Origin: Oscillospiraceae bacterium | Lineage (GTDB): Bacteria; Bacillota; Clostridia; Oscillospirales; Oscillospiraceae | DNA length: 14,005 nt | Direction: 5' to 3' | NCBI GenBank assembly: GCA_902767395.1 | Contig: CACXHI010000102.1 | Location: forward strand, 1 to 14,005 | Shown: positions 1-6,391 of the stretch, piece by piece | How the letters are laid out: every line of letters begins with the position of its first letter | How positions within the stretch are numbered: position 1 is the first letter of the stretch | The notes under the pieces: model-generated | The model's database searches: none | What the model saw: the letters and a program-made list of their open reading frames with translations, nothing else | What the model was told of the DNA's origin: nothing | Position numbers and translations under genes: made by a program

Positions 1-190
1 CCCGGTTCTCACCGTGACCTATACCGTCGGCTCCGGACGGGCGGCGGTGCGGACCGTGGCCTATACCGGCGCGCTCGCTGAGACGGTCACACTGGATACC
101 GCCGCGATTGCCGAGGCCGGAGAGGACGGTGTCTTCTCCGCCGCCATCAGCAGCGACAACTATGCGACCATTCGCGTAAATTTGGATTAG
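1..190 (+). CDS. C-terminal end of an unidentified protein (5' truncated by the window)
   Basis: An open frame enters from the left edge (first full codon at base 2) and stops with TAG at 188-190, giving about 62 residues. The visible peptide is rich in Val, Thr, Ala and Gly with alternating polar and hydrophobic residues (for example LTVTYTVGSG and TVTLDTAAIA), which suggests beta-strands such as those of an extracellular or cell-wall domain. No cysteine, membrane segment or sorting signal is visible in this piece. It may belong to the same transcription unit as the following flavin-transfer genes, but a hairpin lies between them. I do not recognise the family, and the function is unknown. 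Confidence 0.6.
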   Translation, partial: PVLTVTYTVGSGRAAVRTVAYTGALAETVTLDTAAIAEAGEDGVFSAAISSDNYATIRVNLD

Positions 191-199
191 CAGAGCAGG

Positions 200-228
200 G
201 GGGCGTCCCACGGAGAATGGGACGCCCC
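200..228 (+). terminator. GC-rich hairpin between the truncated gene and apbE
   Basis: An 11-bp perfect stem (200-210 pairing with 218-228) closes a 7-base loop. It sits ten bases after the stop codon of the upstream gene and ends 17 bases before the ATG of the next one. There is no T-run behind it on either strand, so it is not a standard intrinsic terminator. It could be a weak terminator, an RNA-processing or stability element, or a device that lowers expression of the downstream genes. Confidence 0.45.
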
Positions 229-245
229 TCAAAAAGAGGGATTAC

Positions 246-1376
246 ATGAAAAGATTTTTTTTGCTTGTCACGGTGCTTTGCTTCCTGCTGGCCGGCTGCG
301 GTTTTGACGCTCCCTCCACAGTCTCAGGAACGTCAACTGAGATTGTGGAGGAACCGTCAGATACGGCGTCCGTTCCGGAATCTGCGCAGCATCAGGGAGA
401 GCTTCCGGCCAGCCAGCCATTTGACGTCCGTCTGTTTGCGATGGATACCTATATGGAGCTGCGTGCCTACGGCGACGGCGCCGAGGATGCGTTGCAGGCG
501 GTTTCCTCCATGCTGACAGAGTTGGATCAGCTTCTGTCTGTGACGGACGAAGGCAGTGAAATCTACGCGCTCAATCACGGGGAAGGGCAGCCCGCCGCCG
601 TTTCCGAGCAGACCTATGAACTGATCGAAGACGCGCTTGCGCTTTCGCGGAATTTGGCGGACGCCTTGGATATGACGATCTACCCGGTCTCCCGCGCATG
701 GGGATTCACAACGGGAAGCTATCAGATCCCGTCTGATTCGCAACTGCAGGCGCTGCTGCCGTTCGTTGACGACACGCAGGTGGTTCTGAATGAACGTGAC
801 GGAACCGTGCGCATCCCTCCGTCCGCCGAGCTGGATCTGGCCGCAGTTGCAAAGGGCTATGCCGGAGACCGCGCGGCAGAGATGATGAAACAGGCAGGCG
901 TCCGTTCCGCGCTGCTGAACCTCGGTTCGAGCACGATCCGAACGGTCGGCGTCAAGCCGGACGGGAGCCAATGGCGGATCGCCATTCAGGATCCGCAGGA
1001 TTCTTCCGGACTCGCGGGCGTTGTGACTATGGGAGAAGGCGCAATGGATACCTCCGGCGGATATGAGCGGTTTTTCACCGGCGCGGACGGGGAGACCTAT
1101 TGGCACATTCTGGACCCGAAAACCGGCTATCCGGCCAAGCACGGACTGATTTCCGTTACGGTCTTGTCCGAGACGTCCTTTTTGGGCGACGGATTGAGCA
1201 CGGCCCTGTTTGTGATGGGGTTGGAGGAGGCTGTCCGGTATTGGCGGGCAAACGGCGGGTTTGAATTCATCCTGATTGCAGACGACGGCAGCCTTTATTT
1301 ATCCGAGGGGGCCGCAGAACGGTTTTCCCCGATCGGAAATTATGAAAACGCGAAAATGACGGTCATTAAGCCATGA
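246..1376 (+). CDS. apbE: ApbE-family FAD:protein FMN transferase, lipoprotein
   Basis: This 376-residue protein should transfer FMN from FAD to a threonine in FMN-binding domain proteins outside the cytoplasm. Residues 1-18 form a lipoprotein signal peptide with lipobox LLAGC (Cys18 lipidated), followed by a Ser/Thr/Glu-rich linker to about residue 58. Family hallmarks follow in order: AMDTYMEL (65-72), ELDLAAVAKGYAGDR (195-209), NLGSS (225-229), AMDTSGGYERFF (266-277), the WHILDPKTGYP block (286-296), and GDGLSTALFVMG (314-325), whose Asp315 matches the usual Mg-binding position. AGAGGG at 234-239 serves as ribosome binding site. The stop overlaps the next start as ATGA. The five FMN-binding domains encoded just downstream are the obvious substrates. 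Family assignment is firm; the substrates are inferred from context. Confidence 0.94.
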   Translation: MKRFFLLVTVLCFLLAGCGFDAPSTVSGTSTEIVEEPSDTASVPESAQHQGELPASQPFDVRLFAMDTYMELRAYGDGAEDALQAVSSMLTELDQLLSVTDEGSEIYALNHGEGQPAAVSEQTYELIEDALALSRNLADALDMTIYPVSRAWGFTTGSYQIPSDSQLQALLPFVDDTQVVLNERDGTVRIPPSAELDLAAVAKGYAGDRAAEMMKQAGVRSALLNLGSSTIRTVGVKPDGSQWRIAIQDPQDSSGLAGVVTMGEGAMDTSGGYERFFTGADGETYWHILDPKTGYPAKHGLISVTVLSETSFLGDGLSTALFVMGLEEAVRYWRANGGFEFILIADDGSLYLSEGAAERFSPIGNYENAKMTVIKP

Positions 1377-1768
1377 AGCCCATGATTCAAACAAAAACCT
1401 GGATGATCCTGTTCGCCGCGCTGCTGGCCCTGCTGATCGCTGCCGCTTTGCTGGTTTCGCACCGGGGAACGGGAAAGATTGCCAACGTTTATCAGGACGG
1501 CGTTTGCATTCGTTCCATCGACCTGTCTGCCGTGACCGAAGCCTACAGCTTTACCGTGACGGACGGAAAGGGGCATGAGAACCTGATCGAGGTGGCGCCG
1601 GGGCAGATTCGGGTTGCGGAGGCAAATTGCCCGGATCACGTATGCGTCCATACCGGTTGGATTTCAGACGGCCTGCGCCCCATCGTCTGTCTGCCTGCAA
1701 GGCTGAGCATTCAATTGGAGGATACGGCGCAGAGCGAGACGGAAGGACTCGACGCGGTGATCGGATAG
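1373..1768 (+). CDS. NusG domain II family membrane protein
   Basis: This 131-residue protein has one N-terminal membrane segment (about residues 11-28) and an exported domain of the NusG_II type. The family hallmark is the cysteine-bearing stretch with CPDHVCVHTGWIS (86-98), followed by PIVCLPARLSI (103-113). Cys86, Cys91 and Cys106 are visible. These proteins recur beside ApbE, Gx-transporter and FMN-binding genes in anaerobic Firmicutes, but no biochemical activity is settled. Despite the name, it is not the transcription factor NusG. Start ATG 1373 overlaps the apbE stop (ATGA), which implies translational coupling. The last 17 or so residues are acidic and extend past the conserved domain. 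Confidence 0.88.
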   Translation: MKPMIQTKTWMILFAALLALLIAAALLVSHRGTGKIANVYQDGVCIRSIDLSAVTEAYSFTVTDGKGHENLIEVAPGQIRVAEANCPDHVCVHTGWISDGLRPIVCLPARLSIQLEDTAQSETEGLDAVIG

Positions 1769-1777
1769 GAGCGGGGA

Positions 1778-2293
1778 ATGAAGGTAAAACGGTTGATTCG
1801 CATGGCGCTTTGCACGGCGATTGCGCTGACGATTTTTATGATCGAAGCACGCATCCCGGCGCTTGCGCCGATTCCGGGAATGAAGCTGGGACTTGCCAAC
1901 ATCGTGACGGTCTGGGCGTTGTTTACCCTCGGTCCGGTGGACGCCGCCATGATTCTGATTAGCCGGATTCTCCTTGGGAGCCTCTTTTCCGGCTCCATGA
2001 TGTCTCTGCTCTACAGCTTGAGCGGCGGGGTTTTGTGCTTCCTGCTTTCCCTGCTGCTGCGAAGGCTTGTGACGGAGAAACAGATCTGGGTTGTCAGTAT
2101 CCTCGGGGCGATGGCGCACAACGTCGGACAGCTCCTTGCCGCGACGGCGGTGATGGAGAGCTGGACCGTGTGGTATTACGCGCCGGTGCTGATGATTTCG
2201 GGAACGCTCACCGGAGCCTTTACAGGAACGGCGGCGCAGGTTCTCTATTTGCGACTCAAAAAGCTTCGTGCCATTGGGAGGGAAAAACCATGA
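1778..2293 (+). CDS. Gx transporter family protein (Hpre_diP_synt_I type membrane protein)
   Basis: This 171-residue polytopic membrane protein begins MKVKRLIRMALCTAIAL and carries the family's recognisable PGMKLGLANIVT block (33-44) and AHNVGQLLAA (113-122). About five hydrophobic segments can be traced, and the C-terminus is basic (KKLRAIGREKP). The family was long labelled heptaprenyl diphosphate synthase component I and is now usually called the Gx transporter family; its substrate is uncertain. Its position between NusG_II and flavoprotein genes suggests a part in assembling or feeding the flavin electron-transfer system, perhaps moving a flavin or quinone precursor, which is inference only. 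AGGAG at 1769-1773 lies just before ATG 1778. The stop overlaps the next start as ATGA. Confidence 0.86.
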   Translation: MKVKRLIRMALCTAIALTIFMIEARIPALAPIPGMKLGLANIVTVWALFTLGPVDAAMILISRILLGSLFSGSMMSLLYSLSGGVLCFLLSLLLRRLVTEKQIWVVSILGAMAHNVGQLLAATAVMESWTVWYYAPVLMISGTLTGAFTGTAAQVLYLRLKKLRAIGREKP

Positions 2294-4074
2294 ACAGAAA
2301 CAAGCTGAAAAAACCCGGTCTAATCCTGAAATCCTTCCTTCCCGCGCTCGTAACGGGTGGAATTATGCTGACCTGCGCGACTGCGCCAATGCTGACAGCG
2401 ATCCCGGAACGGTTGGCGTGGACACCGCCTTCTGCCGCTGCGCAGTCGTCCGAGGCGACGACGGAGAACCCGACCGTGGAAACGCAGAACACGGAGACAG
2501 AAACGACGGCGCCCTCGGAAATGGCGCATTCTCAATATGAGGACGGCAGACATCTCGGCGTCGGCACCGGGTTTGGCGGTGAAATTAAGGCTGCCGTTAC
2601 CGTGGAACAGGGGAGAATTGTTGAAATCGAGATTCTGTCCGCGCCGGGAGAAACAAAATCGTTTTTCGCCAGAGCGAAAGCCGTGACGGAACGGATCGTG
2701 GCGGCCCAGACCTGGGAGGTGGACGCGGTTTCCGGTGCGACTTACAGCTCCGACGGAATCAAGGCGGCGGTGAAAAACGCGCTGACCGGCGAAGAAACCG
2801 TGCAGCCTCCCGCCCGAACGGAACGTGTCTCGGGCAATCCGCGCGCGCTGACGGAGGTTTCCTTCAATCCGCCGAAGCACGGGTATCAAGACGGGATTTT
2901 TACCGGTTCGGCGCAAGGCTTTGGAGGCTTGATTACAGTGCGGGTAACGATTGCGGACGGGAAGCTCACGGACGTTGCCGTGCTGTCTGCGCCGGGAGAA
3001 ACCCCCGCGTATCTCAGCCGGGCAAGGGCAGTCCTTTCGGCAATCCTGCAAGCGCAAAGCCCGAAGGTGGACGCGGTTTCCGGCGCGACGTACAGCTCCC
3101 GCGGACTCATCAACGCAGTCAAGAACGCCCTGCGAAGGGCGGGAGATTCCACCTCCGCCACGGAAGAAGAGACCGAACCCACCCCCGAAACGGAGCGTGA
3201 AACAGAACCGGAGCCCTCGCAGACAGAACCCGATCCGACCGCTGCGCCGGGCGACGGCGCGCCGGATGGCGTGTACCTTGGGACCGGAACCGGCTTCGGT
3301 GGGACGATCAAGGTTGCGATTACCCTGCGGGACGGTCGCATCCAAAGCATTGAAATTCTTGAGGCCGCCTATGAGACGTCGGCGTTCCTTGCAAGCGCGG
3401 AGGCTGTCGTAGATCGGATTCTCGCAGCCCAGAGCGCCGAGGTTGATGCAGTCGCGGGGGCAACCTACAGCTCCAATGGAATCAAGGAGGCGGTTGTGAA
3501 CGCGCTGGCCGCAGCAAATGCCGCCGCAGCGAACCCCGACCCCACAGAGCCGGAGCCGACTGACCCGAGTCCCACAGAGCCGGAGCCGACCGATTCGAGT
3601 CCCACAGAGCCGGAGCCGACTGACCCGAGTCCCACGGAGCCGGAGCCGACTGACCCGAGTCCCACGGAGCCGGAGCCGACCGACCCGGAACCGTCGACTC
3701 CCGAGGAGGAGACGGAAACCTACGTCGGGACCGCAATGGTTGTCGCGGATGAAGAAGAGGCGTTCTGGGACTATGAGATTGTGCTGACCGTTACGGTTTC
3801 GGTGAAACGGACGACGACAGAGACCGACGGGCAGCGGGAAACCGTCGCAGAACGCACTGTAACGGACGTTTCCATCCACGCAGACACGGACGTCACCAAT
3901 CTGGCCTTCCTGAATCGGGCCTTCGGCGCCCTGAAGCCGCTGCTCCTGCAGGGATCTGACGAGCTCGATGCGATATCCGGGGCGACCTGCTCCTCCAACG
4001 GAATTCGGGAGGCGTGGAAACAGGCCATGCAGGGCGTCGTGCTGGGGAAGACGGTGGAAACGACAGCACCATAG
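2290..4074 (+). CDS. Membrane-anchored protein with four FMN-binding domains
   Basis: I start this 594-residue protein at ATG 2290, which overlaps the previous stop (ATGA) and follows GGGAGG at 2277-2282; the open frame reaches further 5' only as read-through inside the upstream gene. Residues 10-37 form an N-terminal export or anchor segment. Three similar FMN-binding domains follow at about 84-166, 197-282 and 325-408, with the flavinylation motifs SGATYSS (148-154), SGATYSS (264-270) and AGATYSS (389-395). A divergent fourth domain (about 477-585) ends in SGATCSS (563-569). Thr151, Thr267, Thr392 and Thr566 are the predicted FMN attachment sites by analogy with NqrC and RnfG. Acidic Pro/Thr/Glu linkers separate the domains, the longest being an exact decapeptide repeat before domain four. 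It is probably an extracytoplasmic multi-flavin electron carrier; its redox partner is unknown. Confidence 0.9.
   Translation: MNRNKLKKPGLILKSFLPALVTGGIMLTCATAPMLTAIPERLAWTPPSAAAQSSEATTENPTVETQNTETETTAPSEMAHSQYEDGRHLGVGTGFGGEIKAAVTVEQGRIVEIEILSAPGETKSFFARAKAVTERIVAAQTWEVDAVSGATYSSDGIKAAVKNALTGEETVQPPARTERVSGNPRALTEVSFNPPKHGYQDGIFTGSAQGFGGLITVRVTIADGKLTDVAVLSAPGETPAYLSRARAVLSAILQAQSPKVDAVSGATYSSRGLINAVKNALRRAGDSTSATEEETEPTPETERETEPEPSQTEPDPTAAPGDGAPDGVYLGTGTGFGGTIKVAITLRDGRIQSIEILEAAYETSAFLASAEAVVDRILAAQSAEVDAVAGATYSSNGIKEAVVNALAAANAAAANPDPTEPEPTDPSPTEPEPTDSSPTEPEPTDPSPTEPEPTDPSPTEPEPTDPEPSTPEEETETYVGTAMVVADEEEAFWDYEIVLTVTVSVKRTTTETDGQRETVAERTVTDVSIHADTDVTNLAFLNRAFGALKPLLLQGSDELDAISGATCSSNGIREAWKQAMQGVVLGKTVETTAP
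3541..3690 (+). repeat. Five tandem 30-bp units coding for a Pro/Glu/Thr linker
   Basis: Five head-to-tail 30-base copies start at 3541, 3571, 3601, 3631 and 3661. Each encodes PTEPEPTDPS or a near copy; the second copy has DS for DP, and the last ends in PE. Copies differ by only a few bases, mostly silent third positions (ACA/ACG, ACT/ACC), so the array is probably recent or homogenised. Because the unit is a multiple of three, copy-number change would lengthen or shorten the linker before the fourth FMN-binding domain without a frameshift. Confidence 0.95.
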
Positions 4075-4085
4075 GAGAATCGGAA

Positions 4086-4574
4086 ATGAAAGCAAACAGA
4101 CAATGGATGCTCCGTCTTCCATGTGTGATCCTGCTGATCGCTTTCTGTGCGGCGTATCAGACACAGGCGAAGGCATGGCAGAGGCAATCAGAAGAAAACC
4201 GTGCCGCAGCTGCAGAGGTGGAGGCTTATAATGCCAATATCTTGGCAATGCAGGCACAGCTCGCGCAGGAGCGGGAAGCGGAGACTGCCGCAGTCCAAAA
4301 GTACGCAGACGGCAGCTATACCGCCTCCGCCATGGGCTTCGGCGGGCAGATTGAGGTTCGCGTCACTGTGCGTCAGGACAGGATGGAAGAAATCTCTGTT
4401 CTGAAGCATGACGGAGAGGATGCCGTGTATTTTGAGGAGGCAACTGCGGTTATTGACCGAATTCTTGCCGCGCAGTCTGTGGAGGTTGATGCGGTGGCCG
4501 GAGCAACCTTCAGTTCCACAGGCATTCTGGAGGCGGTCCGATCGGCGCTGTCTCAGGCGGAGGAGGGCACATGA
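4086..4574 (+). CDS. Small membrane-anchored FMN-binding domain protein
   Basis: This 162-residue protein has an N-terminal membrane segment (about residues 8-24), a charged Ala/Glu/Gln-rich stretch likely to be a coiled coil (about 30-72), and a single FMN-binding domain (about 73-156). The flavinylation motif is AGATFSS (138-144), with Thr141 the predicted attachment site. The domain matches the repeats of the large upstream protein closely (GFGGQIEVRVTV, VDRILAAQS-like). ATG 4086 was preferred over an in-frame upstream start at 4014 because it follows the upstream stop and the GGAG at 4074-4077. Its stop overlaps the next start as ATGA. It could bridge the membrane polyferredoxin and the large multi-flavin protein; that role is inferred. 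Confidence 0.88.
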   Translation: MKANRQWMLRLPCVILLIAFCAAYQTQAKAWQRQSEENRAAAAEVEAYNANILAMQAQLAQEREAETAAVQKYADGSYTASAMGFGGQIEVRVTVRQDRMEEISVLKHDGEDAVYFEEATAVIDRILAAQSVEVDAVAGATFSSTGILEAVRSALSQAEEGT

Positions 4575-5482
4575 TACAATTCAAGCAAGATATCGCTTCC
4601 TCGGCAGAAAAGAAGCCGCTGTCTCTTGCCCAGCGCAGGAAGCGGGACAACCGCCGCCGCAGCTTGGTTCGCGTAGGAATCCAGATCGTATTTTTCCTGT
4701 TCGCGCCGTCGCTGTTCACCTCGGCCTTTACAGGCTTGAAGCAAGCCTTTACGGCGATCGGAGGCGGAGCGCCCTTGGAATTCAGCGGCTTCGCCTGTGT
4801 TTTTGTGATGCTCTGCCTCTTTACGGTGGTGTTTGGGCGGTTCTTTTGCGGGTTTGCGTGTTCCTTCGGCGCTTTGGGAGACTTCGTGTACTTCCTTCGC
4901 ACCAAGGTGGAGAAAAAGACAAAAAAGAAGCTGCCCCGTCTGCCCAAAAAGCTTGCCGGCGGATTGGCCTGTCTTCCGTTTCTGATTTTGACTGCCGTTG
5001 TGGTGCTCTGCGCCGTTGGTATCTACGGGAGCCTCTCGGGCTGGAGTCCTTGGGACGTTTTCTCGATGCTCACCACGTTGAATCTGCGGCTGGGACGTTA
5101 TCTGGTCGGTGTCGGCCTTCTGGCGGGGATTGTCGTAGGAATGGCGCTGGAGCCCCGATTCTTTTGCCGCTTTTTCTGTCCGCTCGGCGCCGTGTTTCGT
5201 CTGCTGCCGATGCTTCCGTGGTCCGTATTGAAGCGGGATACGGACGCCTGTATCAAGGGCTGCTCCGCTTGCACCGCAAGCTGTCCGGTTTCTCACAGAC
5301 TTGGCACAGAGGAAAACGCCGGAAACTGCATTCGCTGCGACAAATGTATCGGGGTTTGCCCGAAGCAAAATATCAAAACGGTTGGCCGGAAGCAGCCGGC
5401 GGTCGCACTTCTTCTGACCGTCGGGAAGGCCGCAATCCTGTTCCTCCTGGCGTTTTTGCTTCATGCGGTTCGTTTTTTCTGA
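4571..5482 (+). CDS. NapH-like 4Fe-4S polyferredoxin membrane protein
   Basis: This 303-residue membrane protein should carry electrons between the cytoplasmic side and the flavoproteins outside. Hydrophobic segments lie at about 34-60, 72-90, 132-155, 175-194 and 277-298. Two short NapH-type cysteine pairs follow membrane segments: CGFAC (93-97) and CRFFC followed by PLG (199-206). Two ferredoxin motifs come next: C227-x3-C231-x2-C234-x3-C238-Pro and C253-x2-C256-x2-C259-x3-C263-Pro, enough for two 4Fe-4S clusters. The basic N-terminus (KRDNRRR) suggests that this end is cytoplasmic. It is the last gene of the flavin operon, coupled by ATGA overlap to the small FMN-binding protein. The closest known type is NapH/RnfB-like polyferredoxins; no nitrate reductase genes are nearby, so NapH itself is not meant. 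Confidence 0.88.
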   Translation: MIQFKQDIASSAEKKPLSLAQRRKRDNRRRSLVRVGIQIVFFLFAPSLFTSAFTGLKQAFTAIGGGAPLEFSGFACVFVMLCLFTVVFGRFFCGFACSFGALGDFVYFLRTKVEKKTKKKLPRLPKKLAGGLACLPFLILTAVVVLCAVGIYGSLSGWSPWDVFSMLTTLNLRLGRYLVGVGLLAGIVVGMALEPRFFCRFFCPLGAVFRLLPMLPWSVLKRDTDACIKGCSACTASCPVSHRLGTEENAGNCIRCDKCIGVCPKQNIKTVGRKQPAVALLLTVGKAAILFLLAFLLHAVRFF

Positions 5483-5516
5483 CGCTCACGCAACAACGGA
5501 GCGATTGACAATTCAC

Positions 5517-5546
5517 AGAATAGACGCCTTAAAACGGTAAATACTA
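5517..5546 (+). promoter_or_regulatory. Putative sigma-G-type promoter of spoVT
   Basis: AGAATA (5517-5522) and AATACTA (5540-5546) are separated by 17 bases. They match the forespore sigma-G consensus as I recall it from Bacillus subtilis (TGAATA, 17-18 bases, CATACTA) in all but one base each. spoVT is a known sigma-G target in B. subtilis, so the position makes sense. A TTGACA at 5505-5510 has no properly spaced -10 box. The match was made by eye and no start site has been mapped. Confidence 0.5.
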
Positions 5547-5582
5547 TCTGTGAACATTTGGGAAAAAAGGGAGGAACGCACC

Positions 5583-6125
5583 ATGAAAGCAACCGGAATC
5601 GTGCGGCGGATCGACGATTTGGGCCGCGTGGTGATCCCAAAAGAGATCCGCCGCACCCTGCGCATCCGCGAGGGCGACCCGTTGGAGATTTACACGGAGA
5701 AGAACGGCGAGGTGATTTTTAAGAAGTATTCTCCGATGGGGGATCTGGCGGAATTTGCGGGGCGAATCTGCGAATCGCTGCACAAAAACACGGGCTTTTC
5801 CGCTGCGGTCTGTGACCGCGACACGGTGATTGCCGCGGCCGGGCCGGGGCGGCATGAGCTGATGGACCGCCGTCTGTCGCACACACTGATCCGACGGCTG
5901 GAGGATCGGGAACGCTGCTGCAACCGCAGCGCAGGCGATGGCGCGCGCATCGTGGAGGGCGTGGGTCCGATTCTCGGTGCGGCTGTGCCGGTGCTGTCGC
6001 AGGGCGATCTGCTGGGCGGAATTCTGCTTGGCGCAGATCTGGAGCACAACCGCTGGCCCGGCGACTTTGAATGCAAGCTGTTGGACGTTGTGGCGGGCTT
6101 TCTTGGCAGGCAGATGGAGGCTTAA
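5583..6125 (+). CDS. spoVT: Stage V sporulation protein T, AbrB-type transcription regulator
   Basis: This 180-residue protein is close to the 178 residues of B. subtilis SpoVT. Residues 1-50 form the swapped-hairpin AbrB DNA-binding domain with the typical start MKATGIVRRIDDLGRVVIPK, then EIRRTLRI and GDPLEIY. The rest (about 55-178) is the GAF-like domain that regulates or tetramerises the protein. SpoVT controls late forespore genes during endospore formation. ATG 5583 with GGGAGGA at 5570-5576 is the correct start; a GTG at 5550 would add 11 residues upstream of the conserved N-terminus and has no comparable ribosome binding site. The gene stands alone between a sigma-G-like promoter and a strong hairpin. 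This gene implies a spore-forming host. Confidence 0.95.
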   Translation: MKATGIVRRIDDLGRVVIPKEIRRTLRIREGDPLEIYTEKNGEVIFKKYSPMGDLAEFAGRICESLHKNTGFSAAVCDRDTVIAAAGPGRHELMDRRLSHTLIRRLEDRERCCNRSAGDGARIVEGVGPILGAAVPVLSQGDLLGGILLGADLEHNRWPGDFECKLLDVVAGFLGRQMEA

Positions 6126-6132
6126 GACAACC

Positions 6133-6179
6133 GCCGGGCGATTCTTCTCCGCTGCGGGGGAAGAATCGCCCGGCTTCTC
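6133..6179 (+). terminator. Terminator hairpin after spoVT
   Basis: A 15-bp perfect stem (6133-6147 with 6160-6174), extendable by three more pairs toward the loop, begins seven bases after the spoVT stop. It is followed by only a short broken T-rich tail (TTCTCGTT). It probably acts as an intrinsic terminator that insulates spoVT from the purine genes. Confidence 0.75.
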
Positions 6180-6244
6180 GTTGAAAATAGTGTAAAAAAC
6201 CTGCCAATTGTAAAGGCTTTTTGTATGTTTTTTCAGAAACCCTC

Positions 6245-6272
6245 TTGCTTTTCGCACAAAGCAGTGTATAAT
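6245..6272 (+). promoter_or_regulatory. Vegetative (sigma-A type) promoter of the purine permease gene
   Basis: TTGCTT (6245-6250) and a perfect TATAAT (6267-6272) are 16 bases apart. Transcription would begin near 6279, leaving a leader of about 110 bases before the TTG start at 6392. Confidence 0.7.
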
Positions 6273-6278
6273 GGACTC

Positions 6279-6391
6279 TGTGGCGCGGTTCTCTGTGCCC
6301 TTTGCCGTCTCTCCGCCAATGCCTTGCGGCAGAGCGGCGCTCCGGCTGCGCTGGTACGAAAAGAGACGCAATTTGAAAAGGGGGAAGTATT
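6279..6391 (+). promoter_or_regulatory. Structured 5' leader of the NCS2 permease mRNA
   Basis: The leader can fold around the arms GCCG-CTCT-CCGC (from about 6304) and GCGG-AGAG-CGGC (to about 6338), with single-base bulges on each side. GC-rich self-complementary sequence continues just after it (about 6333-6352). No T-run follows. I could not match it to the purine riboswitch core or another known class, so it is only noted as a structured leader in front of a purine-transport gene. Confidence 0.35.

Noticed and set aside
2035..2289. Upstream extension of the four-domain FMN-binding protein
   Set aside because: This part of the frame runs inside the Gx transporter gene. The ATG at 2290 with its own ribosome binding site and ATGA overlap gives a natural membrane-anchored N-terminus.
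2320..4257. 645-codon open frame on the minus strand
   Set aside because: It is antisense to the multi-domain FMN-binding gene, is Arg/Gly/Cys-biased low-complexity sequence, and has no recognisable domain; it is a by-product of GC-rich codon usage.
5550..5582. GTG at 5550 as the spoVT start
   Set aside because: It precedes the conserved MKATGIVRRID start, lacks its own ribosome binding site, and would place the start codon immediately behind the predicted -10 box.
6279..6391. Canonical purine riboswitch upstream of the purine permease
   Set aside because: I looked for the conserved loop and junction bases of the purine aptamer and did not find them.
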